Below are positions 20,946 to 32,744 of a DNA stretch of 64,000 bases, piece by piece; position 1 is the first letter of the stretch, and each line of letters starts with the position of its first letter. The DNA is taken from positions 712,001-776,000 of the forward strand of contig OU015666.1 in assembly GCA_907165275.2 (NCBI GenBank), in the 5' to 3' direction. Below the pieces are notes generated by a model that was not told where the DNA came from, did not search any database, and saw only the letters and a list, made by a program, of their open reading frames with translations. The stretch comes from Zygaena filipendulae (taxonomy: Eukaryota; Arthropoda; Insecta; Lepidoptera; Zygaenidae). A program made the position numbers and the translations under genes.

Positions 20946-21105
20946 TACCGCGTTAACTTCGGAGTTCCCGCGGGAATTCTGGGATAAAAAGTACCCCATT
21001 TCCTTTTCTGTACCCCTGAAAACATGTCTGTAAAATTTCATGGTGATCGGTTGAGCCGTTAAGGGGTGAAAGCGTAACAGACGGACAGGCAGATTTTTGC
21101 TCTTA
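20946..21105 (-). mobile_element. HelN subtype H1, 3' end lost
   Basis: Reads ACCGCGTTAACTTCGGAGTTC, ATTTCATGGTGATCGGTTGA and GAAAGCGTAACAGACGG; no CTAGCT terminus remains. Confidence 0.65.
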
Positions 21106-21112
21106 TATAATA

Positions 21113-21311
21113 CTAGCTGTGCCCCACGGTTTCACCCGTAGTAATTTTGTAGTTCCCGCGGGAATTCCGGGATAAAAAGTATCCTTTGTCCTTGTCCGTA
21201 GCCCTAACAACAAGCATGCCAAATTTCATCCAAATCCGTTCAGCCGTTTTTGCGTGATTGAGTAACAAACATCCAAACATCTAAACATTCACATTTATAA
21301 TATTAGTAGGA
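21113..21311 (-). mobile_element. HelN subtype H2
   Basis: CTAGCTGTGCCCCACGGTTTC at the left and TATTAGTAGGAT at the right, with A|TCCTACT and CTAG|T borders in the sense direction. Confidence 0.9.
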
Positions 21312-21814
21312 TTAGTTAGGATTTCGTTTTCGGAATTGAAAGGCACTTCTGCGTTAGTTAATCTATGGATTATAGTAACACGGTAGGTAACATGACCTAC
21401 TGGACGCATATCAATAGTTACGAGCCTTCTGATACTTATTATGAATGTTTTTATTTTGTTTTCGTTTTTTTTTTTTCGCTCCAAAACGCTTCGGTCGGCG
21501 ATGGACGTTCGGCGGGACATTAAGTTTTATGTCCTCGCTGTGCCGCTTCAGTGATTTTCAATGTGCCATTTTCATATACTTAACGTTTTCTCGACCGCCA
21601 TGGATGCGGGTTATCGTACCAACTAAGTATATATATCTTATATACCTACTTAGAATAATCGTTTTAGGAAAGTCAAAAGAGACCGGTGTGTGTCACTTTT
21701 TAAAACATCAGCAAAGTGTCTGCACAATGAAATAGCACTTTTGATCTTGTGGTGGAAGATGGAACCTATCGGCCGTATCGGGTACAATAAGCATAGTGCC
21801 TGTGCACATGAAAA
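21312..21814. other. No gene recognised
   Basis: Overlapping short frames on both strands (21281-21735) lack domains. A poly(T) tract sits near 21467. Confidence 0.4.
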
Positions 21815-22020
21815 TCGAAATTCTATTTAGTCCGACCGATAATAATAAATATTTGACATATATATTTTGCTTTTCCAAATTAATGAAAAAATATATTCGA
21901 TAAAGCGCATTGAAGTTTAGAGGTGGGGGCTCGTGACGTCATAACCACGTATAAACTGTGTACCAAGGCGTGACGTCACACAACATTCGACTCAATTATT
22001 CGCCGCTGTTTATTACTCAT
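21815..22020. mobile_element. M-CRE MITE, diverged copy
   Basis: ATTTAGTCCG, GATAAAGCGCATTGAAGTTTAG and two perfect palindromes (21934-21941 and 21971-21978, 37 bp apart). The right arm is lost. Confidence 0.7.
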
Positions 22021-23140
22021 AATTAAGTATTTAGTTATACGCTAATAAAGAAACATTATATTTATAATATTTAAAGTAATATCTAATACCAATGCCATAA
22101 CTTATAAGTAGATACTTTATAAGTAAGTAGGTACATAATCGAAAGTGAACCTACATTTTTAAAACTCAAGTACACTGACTCAAAGTGATTTCATCTGATA
22201 GCGTAAAATCATTGAAAGATACGCAAGACAATAAGTAAAAATTTCACTTTAAAATTTATTATTCACAAACGATATTGCCACCTAATTCTATAATGATTGA
22301 ATTCAATATCGTCTGCACTTATACTGTTATTGCTCTTTAAAATTACTACTTATTTGAAGCTACAGCCATAAAAGAGGAGGCCTCTTTCATAAAACTATTT
22401 TCGACCAATTTAATTTTGGCGTCGACGCAAAAGTTATCACAACTTTGCTAGCACAACTTTAAAGTTCAAATTTCATTAAAAATAGCCTCTTTGAACTGTA
22501 AAAATGTGGACATTATAGGTTATGCACTTCGTCAAAAAGATTTATACGACATTAGACGACAAATTATGCTCGAGCGTTACAGTTTTTTTTTTTTTTTTTA
22601 TCATGGACCGAGTAAAAGTTTATTGATTCGATGTGCTTTTTAAAATTCTCTTTTATGATGGCGCATTAAAAATAGATAGGTGATGTTTTATGTTTTCTTT
22701 TGTCAGTTGGTTTAATAGGAAAAGACGTAGTAGTGTTCTATCTATGGTATTATAGCGACGTGGGCTGCAAAATCCTATAATATTACCTACAGACCTGAAT
22801 GTTTACATTTTTTGACTCATTGTCAGTCACGCACAAAGCGCACTACGGATCCGACTGAAATTCACCACCAAATATTCATTTATTTAGGCAACAAACTGTA
22901 AAACATAAGTTTATTAAAAGTATAACATAATATAAAAAGTTTCGTACACTTTAAAGTTTCCACACAGAAATATTTTCAGGATGCCTATTTATATGATGTG
23001 CAGGAAACTTTTTGATCCGTCCCCAAGAGTTCCCGAAGGAATTCTGAAATGCACGCGGATCAAACACTCGAACTGTTGTTTGTGTACATGAATTTACGAT
23101 TTTAGTCCGTTACAAGAAATATCTACTTAGAAGCTTTTTT
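22021..23140. other. No gene recognised
   Basis: AT-rich. A trace of a HelN 3' module (GAGTTCCCGAAGGAATTCTG) is near 23027; nothing else. Confidence 0.45.
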
Positions 23141-23142
23141 CC

Positions 23143-23450
23143 GGGGTATGAAAATCAAAATTCTATTTACTCCGTGTTGTAGGTTAATAAAAAATAAAAG
23201 ATCCGTATTATTTGCTTTTTCAAATTATTAAAAAAATACTAAGTTAAAACGCATTAAAGTTTAGGAGTGGGAGGGGCTCTTGTGCTATAAACTGTAACAC
23301 GACGTGACGAACAACGCGACATTTCAACTTAATGCAATGTAGGTATCTCCATTATTTTTTGATTACGTAAAAAATTCTAAAATACGTGTTCAATATTTTT
23401 TATTAATTTACAAGACTGACTAAAAATTAAAATTTGATTGACTAGCCCAC
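23143..23450. mobile_element. M-CRE MITE, diverged, palindromes lost
   Basis: GAAAATCAAAATTCTATTTAC at one end and GACTAAAAATTAAAATTTGATTGACTAG at the other, with CGCATTAAAGTTTAGGAGTGGG inside. Neither TGACGTCA survives. Confidence 0.65.
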
Positions 23451-24352
23451 TCTTTCTTTGTATTTATTTATAACGTAGGCAAATATTTGTAGTGACTATA
23501 AAAAAGCCATATCAGTTCTATTGCCGTACGAAATTTACAATCTCAGCGGCAATCCTTTTAAGTTTGCAAATCGTACTACACAGGCTTCATATGATCGACG
23601 AGGACCAGTTAAGCTGGACATCTATCACCACTGCTCATGCTTTGAAATAAGTAAGAATCGCATGGTTCGAAGACGGGGGGAAGATCGTGCTCGATTGGTC
23701 GATATACATCAAGCGATCTTAGAACCATTCTATGTAGAGCCGTGCTGTTGAACGCAAATCGAGCCTTAGTACTGGATTTGTTGGGTTGAGGGGGAGGTGG
23801 AGGGGTTGTATATAGCTTGGTCGACGCATGGATGCTTGTACAATGAATTGCATTAAGCAATAGGGCCTCTACGAGCTACGAATGCTCTTAGCAACGTGTA
23901 TGGATACGGTTCGATCGCCCCAGGCGGTTAGTGATGGGATTGTTATGTTTACGATAGAGTTCGTTCAACTTATCTTATCGATATTATGATCTAAACCAGT
24001 GTGATACTGGTGCAACTATTGGAAGTACGTGTATTATTAAATGAAATTCATTAACATGTACCTACTGATTTACAAACTCAATCTCTACTTACTTATCAAT
24101 ATAGAAAGAATTTAAGACAAGAGGCGAGATAAAAGAAAAGTAAAATTTTATTAGACAAGTTTTTTTTTTTAAATCACTAGCAAAATTTAACTAAGCAGAT
24201 TCTTATTAGTTCGTATTTTGCATAGTCTAAAAATATAAGCGTTATAATACACAAATTTTGCGCTAAAAGTTAAAAATTTCTTCAAAGTGAACGCGATAAA
24301 AGAAACAGTTCGCAATTCGACTGCTGTCAAACCTCGCTTTGTTCAATTCATA
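23451..24352. other. No gene recognised
   Basis: A 76-codon plus frame at 23521-23751 shows no recognisable domain. The 23.6-23.9 kb part is somewhat GC-richer than its flanks. Confidence 0.35.
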
Positions 24353-24492
24353 GACATTATTTTATTTTATTTTTTATTTATTTCAACTTTTTGCACAATA
24401 TGGTACAAAAGGCGTACTTGATGCCATTGTGGCATTCTCTGCCAGTCAACCTTCAAAATCTGCAGAAAGTGTGTTTGGTGGTGCTTGTAAGG
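24353..24492 (-). mobile_element. Non-LTR retrotransposon 3' end, AT-rich tail
   Basis: On the minus strand: GGTTGACTGGCAGAGAATGCC, GCATCAAGTACGCCTTTTGT, TACCATATTGTGCAA and an A-rich tail. It matches the plus-strand copy at 34123-34252 across its length. Confidence 0.75.
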
Positions 24493-25184
24493 TATACGGT
24501 TAATATAAAGTACATAAAATACGTGATTCAATATGATTAATATAATATAATTAACAAACTAGAATAGCCACATATTTTGACTAAAGTGTAGAGTTTGAGA
24601 AGTTAGGCCTTGTAGAGTTAGGGTATGTCGAGTTATAAGCTTGGCTCTACATATGTTCTGATAACTTTTTGACAGGTCTCGTCTTGGCTTCATTTTACAT
24701 GAAAATGTGTTTGGTGGGATTATTTTTACCAGTTGAGTCAATATTATAATAATAATATCGATAACACCGACACCAGCACAGCTCTATTCCGACAAAAGCC
24801 CTAAGTCACGACTAGCTGGCTTTGCACAAGGCACATATTATTTTTGCCCGTTTCGCGTCCCGCGGCCGTTGGTTTTTCAATTTCGTAACATTGGCGGATA
24901 ATCTAATGCCTTCCCAAACAGACTGCGAAAAATTCTCTTTTTAGCTCCGCATTATGCCCTGAGCTAATGTTAACTGGGATATAAACTAACTAAAATAGAA
25001 GAAGGTAGAGCTTTTCTAAGCTAAAATGACGCGCCCCTCCATCGGGTATACGCACACGCACAACCGTTAAAATATGGATACGATACATATAAATCCGGTC
25101 TGTCTATTCATCACAATCACACTATTAAATAGATACTATCAATACATTTTCTTGCAGCGATGATCTTGCAGCGCTTTGCAGCGA
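24493..25184. other. No gene recognised
   Basis: No repeat ends or supported frames. Confidence 0.4.
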
Positions 25185-25490
25185 TGATAGCTCAGTGGTT
25201 GGTGCGTTCGGATCAAACGTCGCAAGGCGTAGGTTCAAACCCTAACAATGAGCTTGAGCTGTTGGTTAAGGAAAACATCGTGAGGAAACCATAGCATGGT
25301 GGTAGGGCGCTCTCTAGTGCCCGGCTGGCTAGCTACCACCTTCAAGTTGCAAATCTGTTGCCAAGCACCTAACGGTGTGTTCCGGCAGCCCCACTTGAAA
25401 GCCAGTTCCCATCCCCATTCCAGGTCGGCAACGCACCTGCATGCCTTCTGGTGTTGCAGATGTCTATGGGCGGCGGTATATATATATACA
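25185..25490 (+). mobile_element. SINE-B, tRNA head intact
   Basis: A box TAGCTCAGTGGTT at 25188-25200 and B box GGTTCAAACCC at 25232-25242 form a tRNA-like head for pol III. The body follows (AACATCGTGAGGAAACC, GGTGGTAGGGCGC, GGTGTGTTCCGGCAGCCCC, CTGGTGTTGCAGATGTC). It matches the reverse copy at 43970-44270. Overlapping frames on both strands of 86-103 codons are this SINE, not genes. Confidence 0.85.
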
Positions 25491-25499
25491 AGAATTGCT

Positions 25500-27240
25500 C
25501 GTTTAAAGATAGTAGATGTTACAAGCGCAAGCATACGCCAAAACAAAACATTGTGACCTTAACACTGGCTTCAATTGTTTTCAAATACAATACGTTTACT
25601 TACACAACAATATTGTATGGGTTGTATAGTGATTTTACATTTCCTTTTTAAGAGTAAATCCATTTGAACTTCAAACAATTACTATAGTAAATTTTCCATA
25701 AATTACAAACCAGATTCATAGATATTTACAGTCTGATTTCGACGTAAAAATTGGCTAAAAAATAATACAAAAATAAAACTTGATAACGGTTTGACGGTGC
25801 AATAAATTCGTTATAATGTCTGTTTACGAGTGCTCTAATGATATTAATTAGAAGCGAACTTCTTAATATTATTATGCTTTAATTTCCTTTTTGTGACGAG
25901 AATATAAATTGATGAAAGGCGATGGCCTTTAATCGCGTAGCAGATCTTGTAATTAAAAATCTTTGATGGTGTTTTTATTTGTGTCATAAAAATAGAAGAA
26001 TTGAATAAGTAAGGAAGTAACGACCGATTAGTTGGGTAAAGGCCTGTTATAGGAGATTCAATAGATTAGGTGTATTTCTTTTAATTCTTGATAAATTGTC
26101 AATCTGTTACTGACATACCTACAGCAACTGATGAAATTCAATATACGATGATATAAAGATGCATGAGCTATTTTACTGTTGTTGAAATGTTGATATCCAA
26201 TAATTACTCGAAAATACCATGGATAAACACAACATAAGCGAAAAAATCAATAGATTTTATTAAAAAAATAAACTAGTTATAAACTGTTTAATTTTGACTA
26301 TGTCTGTCTCTTTCTAAAACGGATTTTTTTATGGCGGTTATAGGGCGTTACTAGCCGACTGACGTCACTATAGGACTAGCGCTTTCCTTGTCGAACTTGA
26401 ACTTTTAAAGAGTCATAATATCTCTGAAAGTAGAAAAGATATTTGTAAAAGAATACTACTAATTACATAAAGGTTTAGAAGATAATAATAAAAAATAAAC
26501 ACTAAAATTCTCTATTGTAGGTAAGAGTGTGGATGAAATTGTTTATTTTAAATGGATTATCTTGCAGTAGTTCTGCAATAAGAGAATTTTAGAGATTATT
26601 TCCAACGGTCGCCTCATAAACGACATCCATAAATAGAGTTGGATTCCTGCTATTGGTTTCGTATTAGCAACAAATCAAAGATAAACACAAGTACTCCGGA
26701 CCGAGAATCTAAATGTATCCACCGAATATACAACGAATGAATTAGACTAACAAAATTTACATTTATTACGAAATAAATAAGCTGCTTCGGACTCGCATCA
26801 CACCGAAGCGTAACCCGCGACTTACTTAATTAAGCAGAAAGACAAATGACAGTGTACCCACGTCATAGGCTTAAAGACTTACCATTGGCTCGCGGAAAAC
26901 ATTATACGATTTTGCACATATTATACTTAAATCGCATTAAGGGAACTCACAGATCCTACCTTTAGAATGATTTGTTGTTATAGTATTCAAAGCCAAAGAC
27001 AAATTATTATTATTGTTAGATAGGTATTCAAAATTGTTAACTGCGAAGAAAATGTCCAAACTTAGTTTCAATGAAAAATTAAAGGATCTGAATCAAACTG
27101 TTCTGTACTTTGTAATGCATAGGTAACGAAATATTTGTGCTTTCGTTCTCAAAAAAGATTCGCTTCTAAAACACTTTACATATTAAATTGTCGTGAATTG
27201 TTGAAGTGACGTTTATTGTCATAGTTTTATGTTGTTCGAA
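25500..27240. other. No gene recognised
   Basis: AT-rich. A lone TGACGTCA at 26360-26367 with nearby ATGGCGGTTATAGGGCG may be a very old M-CRE core. Confidence 0.45.
26360..26367. promoter_or_regulatory. Isolated TGACGTCA palindrome
   Basis: A perfect CREB/ATF-type site. The preceding TATGGCGGTTATAGGGCGTTA resembles the M-CRE centre, so it may be what remains of such an element. Confidence 0.35.
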
Positions 27241-27510
27241 TTTAGAATTGTTCGCGACGACAGCCGATGGGGACTGTTCAAATCGCTAATCACGTTCGCC
27301 GGTTACGGACGGTGTGACATGACGCCTTAAATAGGTTTCGACTGCAAAGACCAAAGCGGAGCACGTACGCGTAGTTTCGTATTCCATCAAAACAATTCCG
27401 CATGCACGCGCTGCCGCATACAGACCCTGTTGCATTAGGGTTGAACTCCACTTGTGAGCACGGATCGGCACTGTGCTCGGAATACACGTATTGTTCGCTC
27501 GTACTTTCGC
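27240..27510. other. CpG-rich non-repeat patch with Cys-rich minus frame
   Basis: Many CpG dinucleotides in an AT-rich setting. An open minus-strand frame at about 27290-27560 without a clear start codon has DPC, then CGSACMRNC, a spacing that recalls trypsin-inhibitor-like cysteine-rich domains, but the remaining cysteines do not fit well. It could be a host exon, promoter or chance. Confidence 0.25.
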
Positions 27511-27600
27511 TCGAAGATTTACAATTAATAGGAATACTTTTCGATTTTTGAATTCATTTTCAATGGTCGAGATTTTGAAGGGAAATTTTTATAAAAAATA

Positions 27601-27903
27601 GCTGTGCCCCGCGGTTTCACCCGCGTGAGATTCGGGATTCCCGCAGGAACTCCAATGCAGTGTAATTTACTGCTTATAACAACAGCTAATTACCAGTTAA
27701 AGTCCCGTCAATATCAGTCCGACCGTTTCAGAGATTCACCCGCGTGAGTTTCGAAATTTCCGCAGGAGCTTCAAACTTCTTTTATAAAAACCTTGTCCTG
27801 ACAATAACGAACACAATAAAAAAACAATTATCCAATTTGGTGCAGTCGTTTGGAAGTTATGCGCTTAGCAACATATTTGGCGATTCATTTTTATTATATA
27901 GAT
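27601..27903 (-). mobile_element. HelN subtype H7, two units
   Basis: TAGCTGTGCCCCGCGGTTTC at the left; CCCGCGTGAGTTTCGAAATTTC starts a second, partial unit near 27739. The body ACAGCTAATTACCAGTTAAAG is typical of H7. Confidence 0.65.
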
Positions 27904-28065
27904 ATGCTGCAGATAAAATAAACCGGACCACCTAGTGCTTGTTAGTGAATAAAACCTATTTTTATCAAAAAATAAAATACAAGCTTACATTAATCAAAAT
28001 TATGCCGAGAGAAAGTGGATTTGATTATTAAATAATAATGAAATTGTTATTTTTATTAAAATTAC

Positions 28066-28260
28066 TATAGCTATGCCCTGCGGTCACACCTGCGTGAGTT
28101 TCGGAATTCCCACGAAAACTATTTTTTTCTAAAATAAAAGTAGCCTAACTCCTAAGTAAGTCCTTATGACATCAGCTTCTGCCAGTGAAAGTCTCGTTAA
28201 AATCGGTTCAGCCATTGCAAAGATTAGATGGAACAAACAGACAGAGAGGCACATAAAAAA
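28066..28260 (-). mobile_element. HelN subtype H7
   Basis: CTATAGCTATGCCCTGCGGTC, AATCGGTTCAGCCATTGCAAAG and a run of ACAGACAGAGAG. The hairpin is partly degraded. Confidence 0.6.
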
Positions 28261-28731
28261 TATGTAAGCACCGTATTATGCATTGGGTGAAAAGTTGTTA
28301 ATTTGGAATGCGAGCAAGCAAAAATCTGCGCAATGGGTTAATCAATGTACATTAAGAACTTAGATATTATATTTTTTAAGAAGAACTGGGTTTAAGTACC
28401 AAAGAAGCAGGTGGATCAATTTATTTGATCACTAGTGTAGCGCGGTTATTAAAAACTTGATCACAAGCGATTGTGAATCCCAACTGACTTCATTCAAATT
28501 TTGTTGTAAATTCAAAATGACCTTAGTAGGAGTGATGGGAAATTTTGCGTAATTTCTGTAATATTATCCACATATTTACCGCCTGTGGAAGAACTATGAT
28601 GAATGCGGTGGCATTATCTGCGTATAATTAGGATATGCGTGCGGTGGATAATTAGTCAAAATGCTGATCCATGTTCACATGGGGTCCAACCCTTAGTGAC
28701 GTCGAAACTAGAACGGACTATTTACTGTATA

Positions 28732-28968
28732 TGGACGCAGATAAGCAATAACATGTTAACCCACAAAATTATGTTACCTATTCAGAATGATTTATTGAGA
28801 GTTAGGGAACGTTTTTTAATTATGTGTTTACCTTATTACATTGTTTAAGTATGTAACTAAATATTGAACATAATAAAATGTTGACAGAAAATGACGCTTT
28901 AATTTTAAAACACGATTTACTCAAAATTTCTCCAGTGTGGGCAACACACTATTGCTTATCTATGTCCA
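28732..28968. mobile_element. M-237 MITE, reverse orientation
   Basis: TGGACGCAGATAAGCAATAA at the left and the complement of TGGACATAGATAAGCAATAG at the right, flanked by TATA on both sides. Confidence 0.9.
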
Positions 28969-29160
28969 TATATAATATGGCTACACAGTTTCTCTGTGCG
29001 AATTCTGAATTCCTTCGGAAACTCTTATAAAGATATAAACTACTAGTTTTCCTGCTAGTAGTTTATAATATTTTGTTTATACTGCATGTGCTTCTCTGCA
29101 CATCTGGCAATTTATAATATTAGTTAGGATACATACATCTATATATCTACTTATATAGAA

Positions 29161-29453
29161 AAATACGTGAGCTTTAACTATTTATTTTTTTATAATATAT
29201 ATTTCCCTTGGTCACGGCATCACGCGTGAATGGCTGGATCAATTTTGATAATTCTTTTTTTTTGTTTTGTTTGTTATCGTAAGGAGAAGAATTCCAAAAC
29301 TCATATGGGCGAATCTCCGAAACGTTTGGACCGATTTTGACGGGACTTCCACTGCTAATTAGCTGATGGAGGATGATGAGGAGCAAATTAGGCTACTTTG
29401 GAGTTCCTGCGGGTATTCCGAAACTCATGTGGGTGAAACCGCGGGCACAGCTA
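29161..29453 (+). mobile_element. HelN subtype H7, intact 3' end
   Basis: GGACCGATTTTGACGGGACTTC, GCTAATTAGCTG, and the end GGGTGAAACCGCGGGCACAGCTAG. The 5' end is unclear. Confidence 0.7.
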
Positions 29454-29481
29454 GAATTTTATAAAATACTCAATTTGCAAT

Positions 29482-29679
29482 ATCCTACTAATATTATAAA
29501 TGATAAAGTGTAGACGTTTGGATGTTTGACTCGATCACGCAAAAACGGCTGAACGGATTTGGATGAAATTTGGCATGCACATTGTCAGGGGTACAGAGAA
29601 GGACATAGGGTACTTTTTATCCCAGAAACACCGCGGAAACTCCGAAATTACCGCAGGTGAAACCGCTGGGCACAGCTAG
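29482..29679 (+). mobile_element. HelN subtype H2
   Basis: A|TCCTACTAATATTATAAATG at the start, CGGCTGAACGGATTTGGATG in the body, and CAGGTGAAACCGCTGGGCACAGCTAG|T at the end. Confidence 0.9.
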
Positions 29680-29871
29680 TTGGTAGATAAAGATGAATAA
29701 ATACCTGCTTAGTTTTTTGTACAGGTTGTGTATCTCTGACCCCGCACAGTGTTAACGGCTGTTGACGGTGTAGAAAGACTGTTTTAATTTCATCTTGGAA
29801 ACCATATTTCTCTACAACTCGTTATTCATAGGGGAAACTTTTATGCAAAAGTTATTTCTCACTAGCAGTGC

Positions 29872-30024
29872 CCCGCATTCCGGGATAAAAAGTACCCTAT
29901 GTCCTTCTTTGTACCCCTGATAACGTGCATGACAAATTTCATCCGAATCCGTTCAGCCGTTTTTGCGTGATCGAGTAACAAACATCGAAACATCTACACT
30001 TTCACATTTATAATATTAGTAGGA
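29872..30024 (-). mobile_element. HelN subtype H2, hairpin deleted
   Basis: CTAGCAGTGCCCCGCATTCCGGG shows a deletion that removed most of the hairpin and the CCCGCGGG block. The rest is intact. Confidence 0.85.
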
Positions 30025-30110
30025 GCATAGAAACTTTCACAAAAAGTGTAAAATAAAGTAGGTATACATGAGTAAGTAGTGGAAAAGTACGGTGGGTCCC
30101 GTATATTATA

Positions 30111-30379
30111 CTCTCTGGTTTTATCGACAGGGTGATTTCAGATTTCTCAACACCACGGCGCGGCGTCGTGCGCCGTCCGTGGCTTTTGCGAAAAGGCAAT
30201 ATCGGCCCTGATTCACTATGAACATTGAGTAACATGCTGTGTTCCGATATTAAACACACACAAAACTGTTCAGGCACACCCCGGGTCCAAAGATATTTCA
30301 CTTTGTACCTATAATATGTACGTGTCTTATGATTTAGGTACAGACTATTTAATAATTTGTGTTTTTTTAATCCAGAGAG
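30111..30379. mobile_element. MITE with CTCTCTGG ends and TA flanks
   Basis: CTCTCTGGTTTTA at the left is mirrored by TTTAATCCAGAGAG at the right, with TA immediately outside both ends. The interior holds a GC-rich near-palindrome (CCACGGCGCGGCG...GTCCGTGG). The 125-codon minus frame here runs across this element and the HelN copy. No second copy was found in the window. Confidence 0.55.
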
Positions 30380-30574
30380 TAACAAGGAATTTTCCTAGTA
30401 ATAATCACAGAGAAAAGAGTTTATTAAAGATTTAACGTGAACAGGGCTGATATCCAATAATAAACAATAATATTGTACTCTATTATCTGTGCTTTAATTT
30501 CGTTTGCTGGCATCAAAAATTACAAGAAATGTGTCCGGGGTTCGATAATCCATCCATCAACAGACACGTCCATT

Positions 30575-30780
30575 TTGGTTTTTCTAATTAATGAAAAAAT
30601 GCTTAGATAAAAGACAATAAAGTTTGGGAGTGGATGCTTGTGACGTTATAACGTCATAAAAACTATAGCAAGGCTCGATGTCAAATCACAAGGTGAATAC
30701 GTAAAAAAACACACACGTGTCCAATTGTTTTTATAAATCTTTTTTTTTTTGACGGACTAAAACCTAAAATTTAGTACAAT
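30575..30780. mobile_element. M-CRE MITE, diverged copy
   Basis: GACAATAAAGTTTGGGAGTGG, TGACGTTATAACGTCATA (decayed palindromes) and GACGGACTAAAACC. One arm only. Confidence 0.55.
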
Positions 30781-31049
30781 TTAGTTTCTAGAACTATGAC
30801 CTCCTGACTGTGATTTGTTTGCCAGTCGATGGATGTGTGTGCGCGATGAATGTTTGAGGTATTGCGAGCGGATGAATGCATCAAAAATTTAGCGTTTTAG
30901 GTTTTATCTTGTGGTAGTTTATTAGTAGTCTTAGCGTATTTGTATTATTAACTTCACAGTGCCTTAGTTTTACTGTGATGCTGTGAACTTTTTTGTGTTA
31001 TAAATAAATAAATAATAAATAAACTATCTGTTCTGTGTTCAGAGTGAAT

Positions 31050-31165
31050 CGGTGCCCTGACATTTTATAGCAGCCGCCGCGCGGGATAAGCCGCTGTGAA
31101 CGCGAGCATACTGTATGCGGCGTAATGGTGCCGGTGTCCGCCATTTTAGGTGTTTTCGAATGATA
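31050..31165. other. CpG-rich patch after a poly(A)-signal-rich stretch
   Basis: AGCAGCCGCCGCGCGGGATAAG and GGTGCCGGTGTCCGCCATTTTAG. Upstream (30809-31043) is AT-rich with AATAAATAAATAATAAATAAA and starts TGTGA and ends GTTCA, so an LTR edge followed by GGTGCCCTGACA is conceivable. A host 5' region is also possible. Confidence 0.25.
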
Positions 31166-31274
31166 CGAGAAAGTGAAAATAAATGTCTAATGGATACCGA
31201 ATAAGGTAGTCGATACAGGTATGGGATCCAAATGCAAATTCATCTCCTTGCTAGAGTATGTGAGGTACAAAAAA

Positions 31275-31463
31275 AGCTCTGCGGTTTCACCCGCGTCAAT
31301 TACGGAGTTCCCGCGGAAATTCCAGAATAAAAAGTACCCTATGTCCTTTTCTGTACATCTGAAAACGTGTATGAAAAATTTCATGATTATCCATGGAGAC
31401 GTTATGGCGTGAAAGCGTAACAAACAAACAAACTCACTTTCACATTTATAATATTAGTAAGGA
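31275..31463 (-). mobile_element. HelN subtype H1, CTAG end lost
   Basis: Starts GCTCTGCGGTTTCACCCGCG and ends TATAATATTAGTAAGGAT. The core is slightly changed (ATGATTATCCATGGAGACG). Confidence 0.8.
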
Positions 31464-31621
31464 TTGTAAAAATAAACAGATCGCATTTTCACTACGTGCA
31501 GGTGGGCGTGCAAATAATCAGAGGAAAAGTACATAAACCATATCATTTTTCGTATATATTTTTCTGTTTTATTATATAGAAGGAATTTTAGGTTTCCTTG
31601 TTATATTTTTTTTTTTTTAAT

Positions 31622-31781
31622 AAATGGTTTTTTACTCAATCACGCAAAAACGGCTGAACGGATTTGGATGAAATTTGGCATGCACGTTTTCAGGGGTACA
31701 TAAGGACATAGGATACTTTTATCCCGGAATTCCCGCGGGAACTCTGAAATTATCGCGGGTGAAACCGCGGGGAACAGCTAG
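31622..31781 (+). mobile_element. HelN subtype H2, 5' end truncated
   Basis: Begins inside the element at GGTTTTTTACTCAATCACGC and ends with a perfect hairpin, then AACAGCTAG. Confidence 0.85.
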
Positions 31782-31944
31782 CCATCCATAAAAAAATAAT
31801 TCAAATAATCCAATTTAACTTTTAAGTCGTCTGTGTGTTTCAACCCTAACCGCTAAGTTAGCTGTTTATCAATCAGTCCGCTTCTCAGACCACAATCAGT
31901 TTTGATTGCATTTGACGCATGTCGGCGTTAGTCGCGGACTCGGA

Positions 31945-32579
31945 GAGGGCCCTTATTCACTATGACCAACAACATTCCTTGCCCATAACGCGCGTCCCAA
32001 AAACGCATTTCCAAACGTTCTAGATGCCAAGATATTCGAAATTATTATTCTTTATTCTTTATGCCATAAGAAACGTTGTAAATGTATTTTTCATTACTCA
32101 TACTCGGAAAGTAGGTCTGAAGTTGCCTGAGAAGCGGGTTGAAAGTAACACTTTTCAGCCCTAGGGAGAATCGCTTTCAACTGACAGCTGGATACTGCAG
32201 AAACTCAAGTTTGTTTTTTATGTCATAGGGGGCATACTTACTGGCCAGTAGCACACCTAATGGTTGATTTATGTAAAATAAAATTCACTCATTTTTTTCT
32301 TTAGCTAATTCCTATTTTTATTTTGACTTTCCTTGCATTCGTAATGAAAAGCACAGTGTTATCCTCGGGAGAAAGACTTATTTAGTCCCTCGATCTATTG
32401 GCGCCCTCACTACGCTCGGGCGCCAAACCCCGTCTCGGGACTAAATAAATTACTTTCACCCCTAGGATAACAATGTACTATTTTTTTACAGTAAAACTTC
32501 TTTGATTAACAGGAAAAGACAGTTTTTGCGGCGTCTTATCTTAGCGCAGCGTGTTGTGGTCATAGTGAATTAGGGCCCT
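31945..32579. mobile_element. M-GGCC MITE, copy 2, with nested insertion
   Basis: AGGGCCCTTATTCACTATGAC at the left and GTCATAGTGAATTAGGGCCCT at the right. Compared with copy 1, extra sequence is present between AATGTATTTTT and TTTTTACAGTAAAAC, about 32087-32488. Confidence 0.8.
32353..32480. mobile_element. Hairpin element inside M-GGCC
   Basis: GTGTTATCCTCGGGAGAAAG with TTATTTAGTCCCTCG on one arm pairs with CGGGACTAAATAAATTAC and CACCCCTAGGATAACA on the other. The loop region has GGCGCCCTCACTACGCTCGGGCGCC. A non-coding inverted-repeat element. Confidence 0.6.
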
Positions 32580-32744
32580 GATCTTTCCATGTTACACGAT
32601 TGTTATTGATGTAGTTATCAAGAAATAGGTCCCCGAGATGTCATTTGTTACGAAACGATTGGTAACTCAAGCATAGGTATAAGGTAGGTTAGGTATAAGT
32701 GCTAAATACCCAAAAACTCAATCAGCTACCCAGAAACGTTCTCA

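Noticed and set aside
30008..30385. 125-codon minus-strand frame
   Set aside because: It runs through the end of a HelN copy and the CTCTCTGG MITE; no protein similarity recognised.
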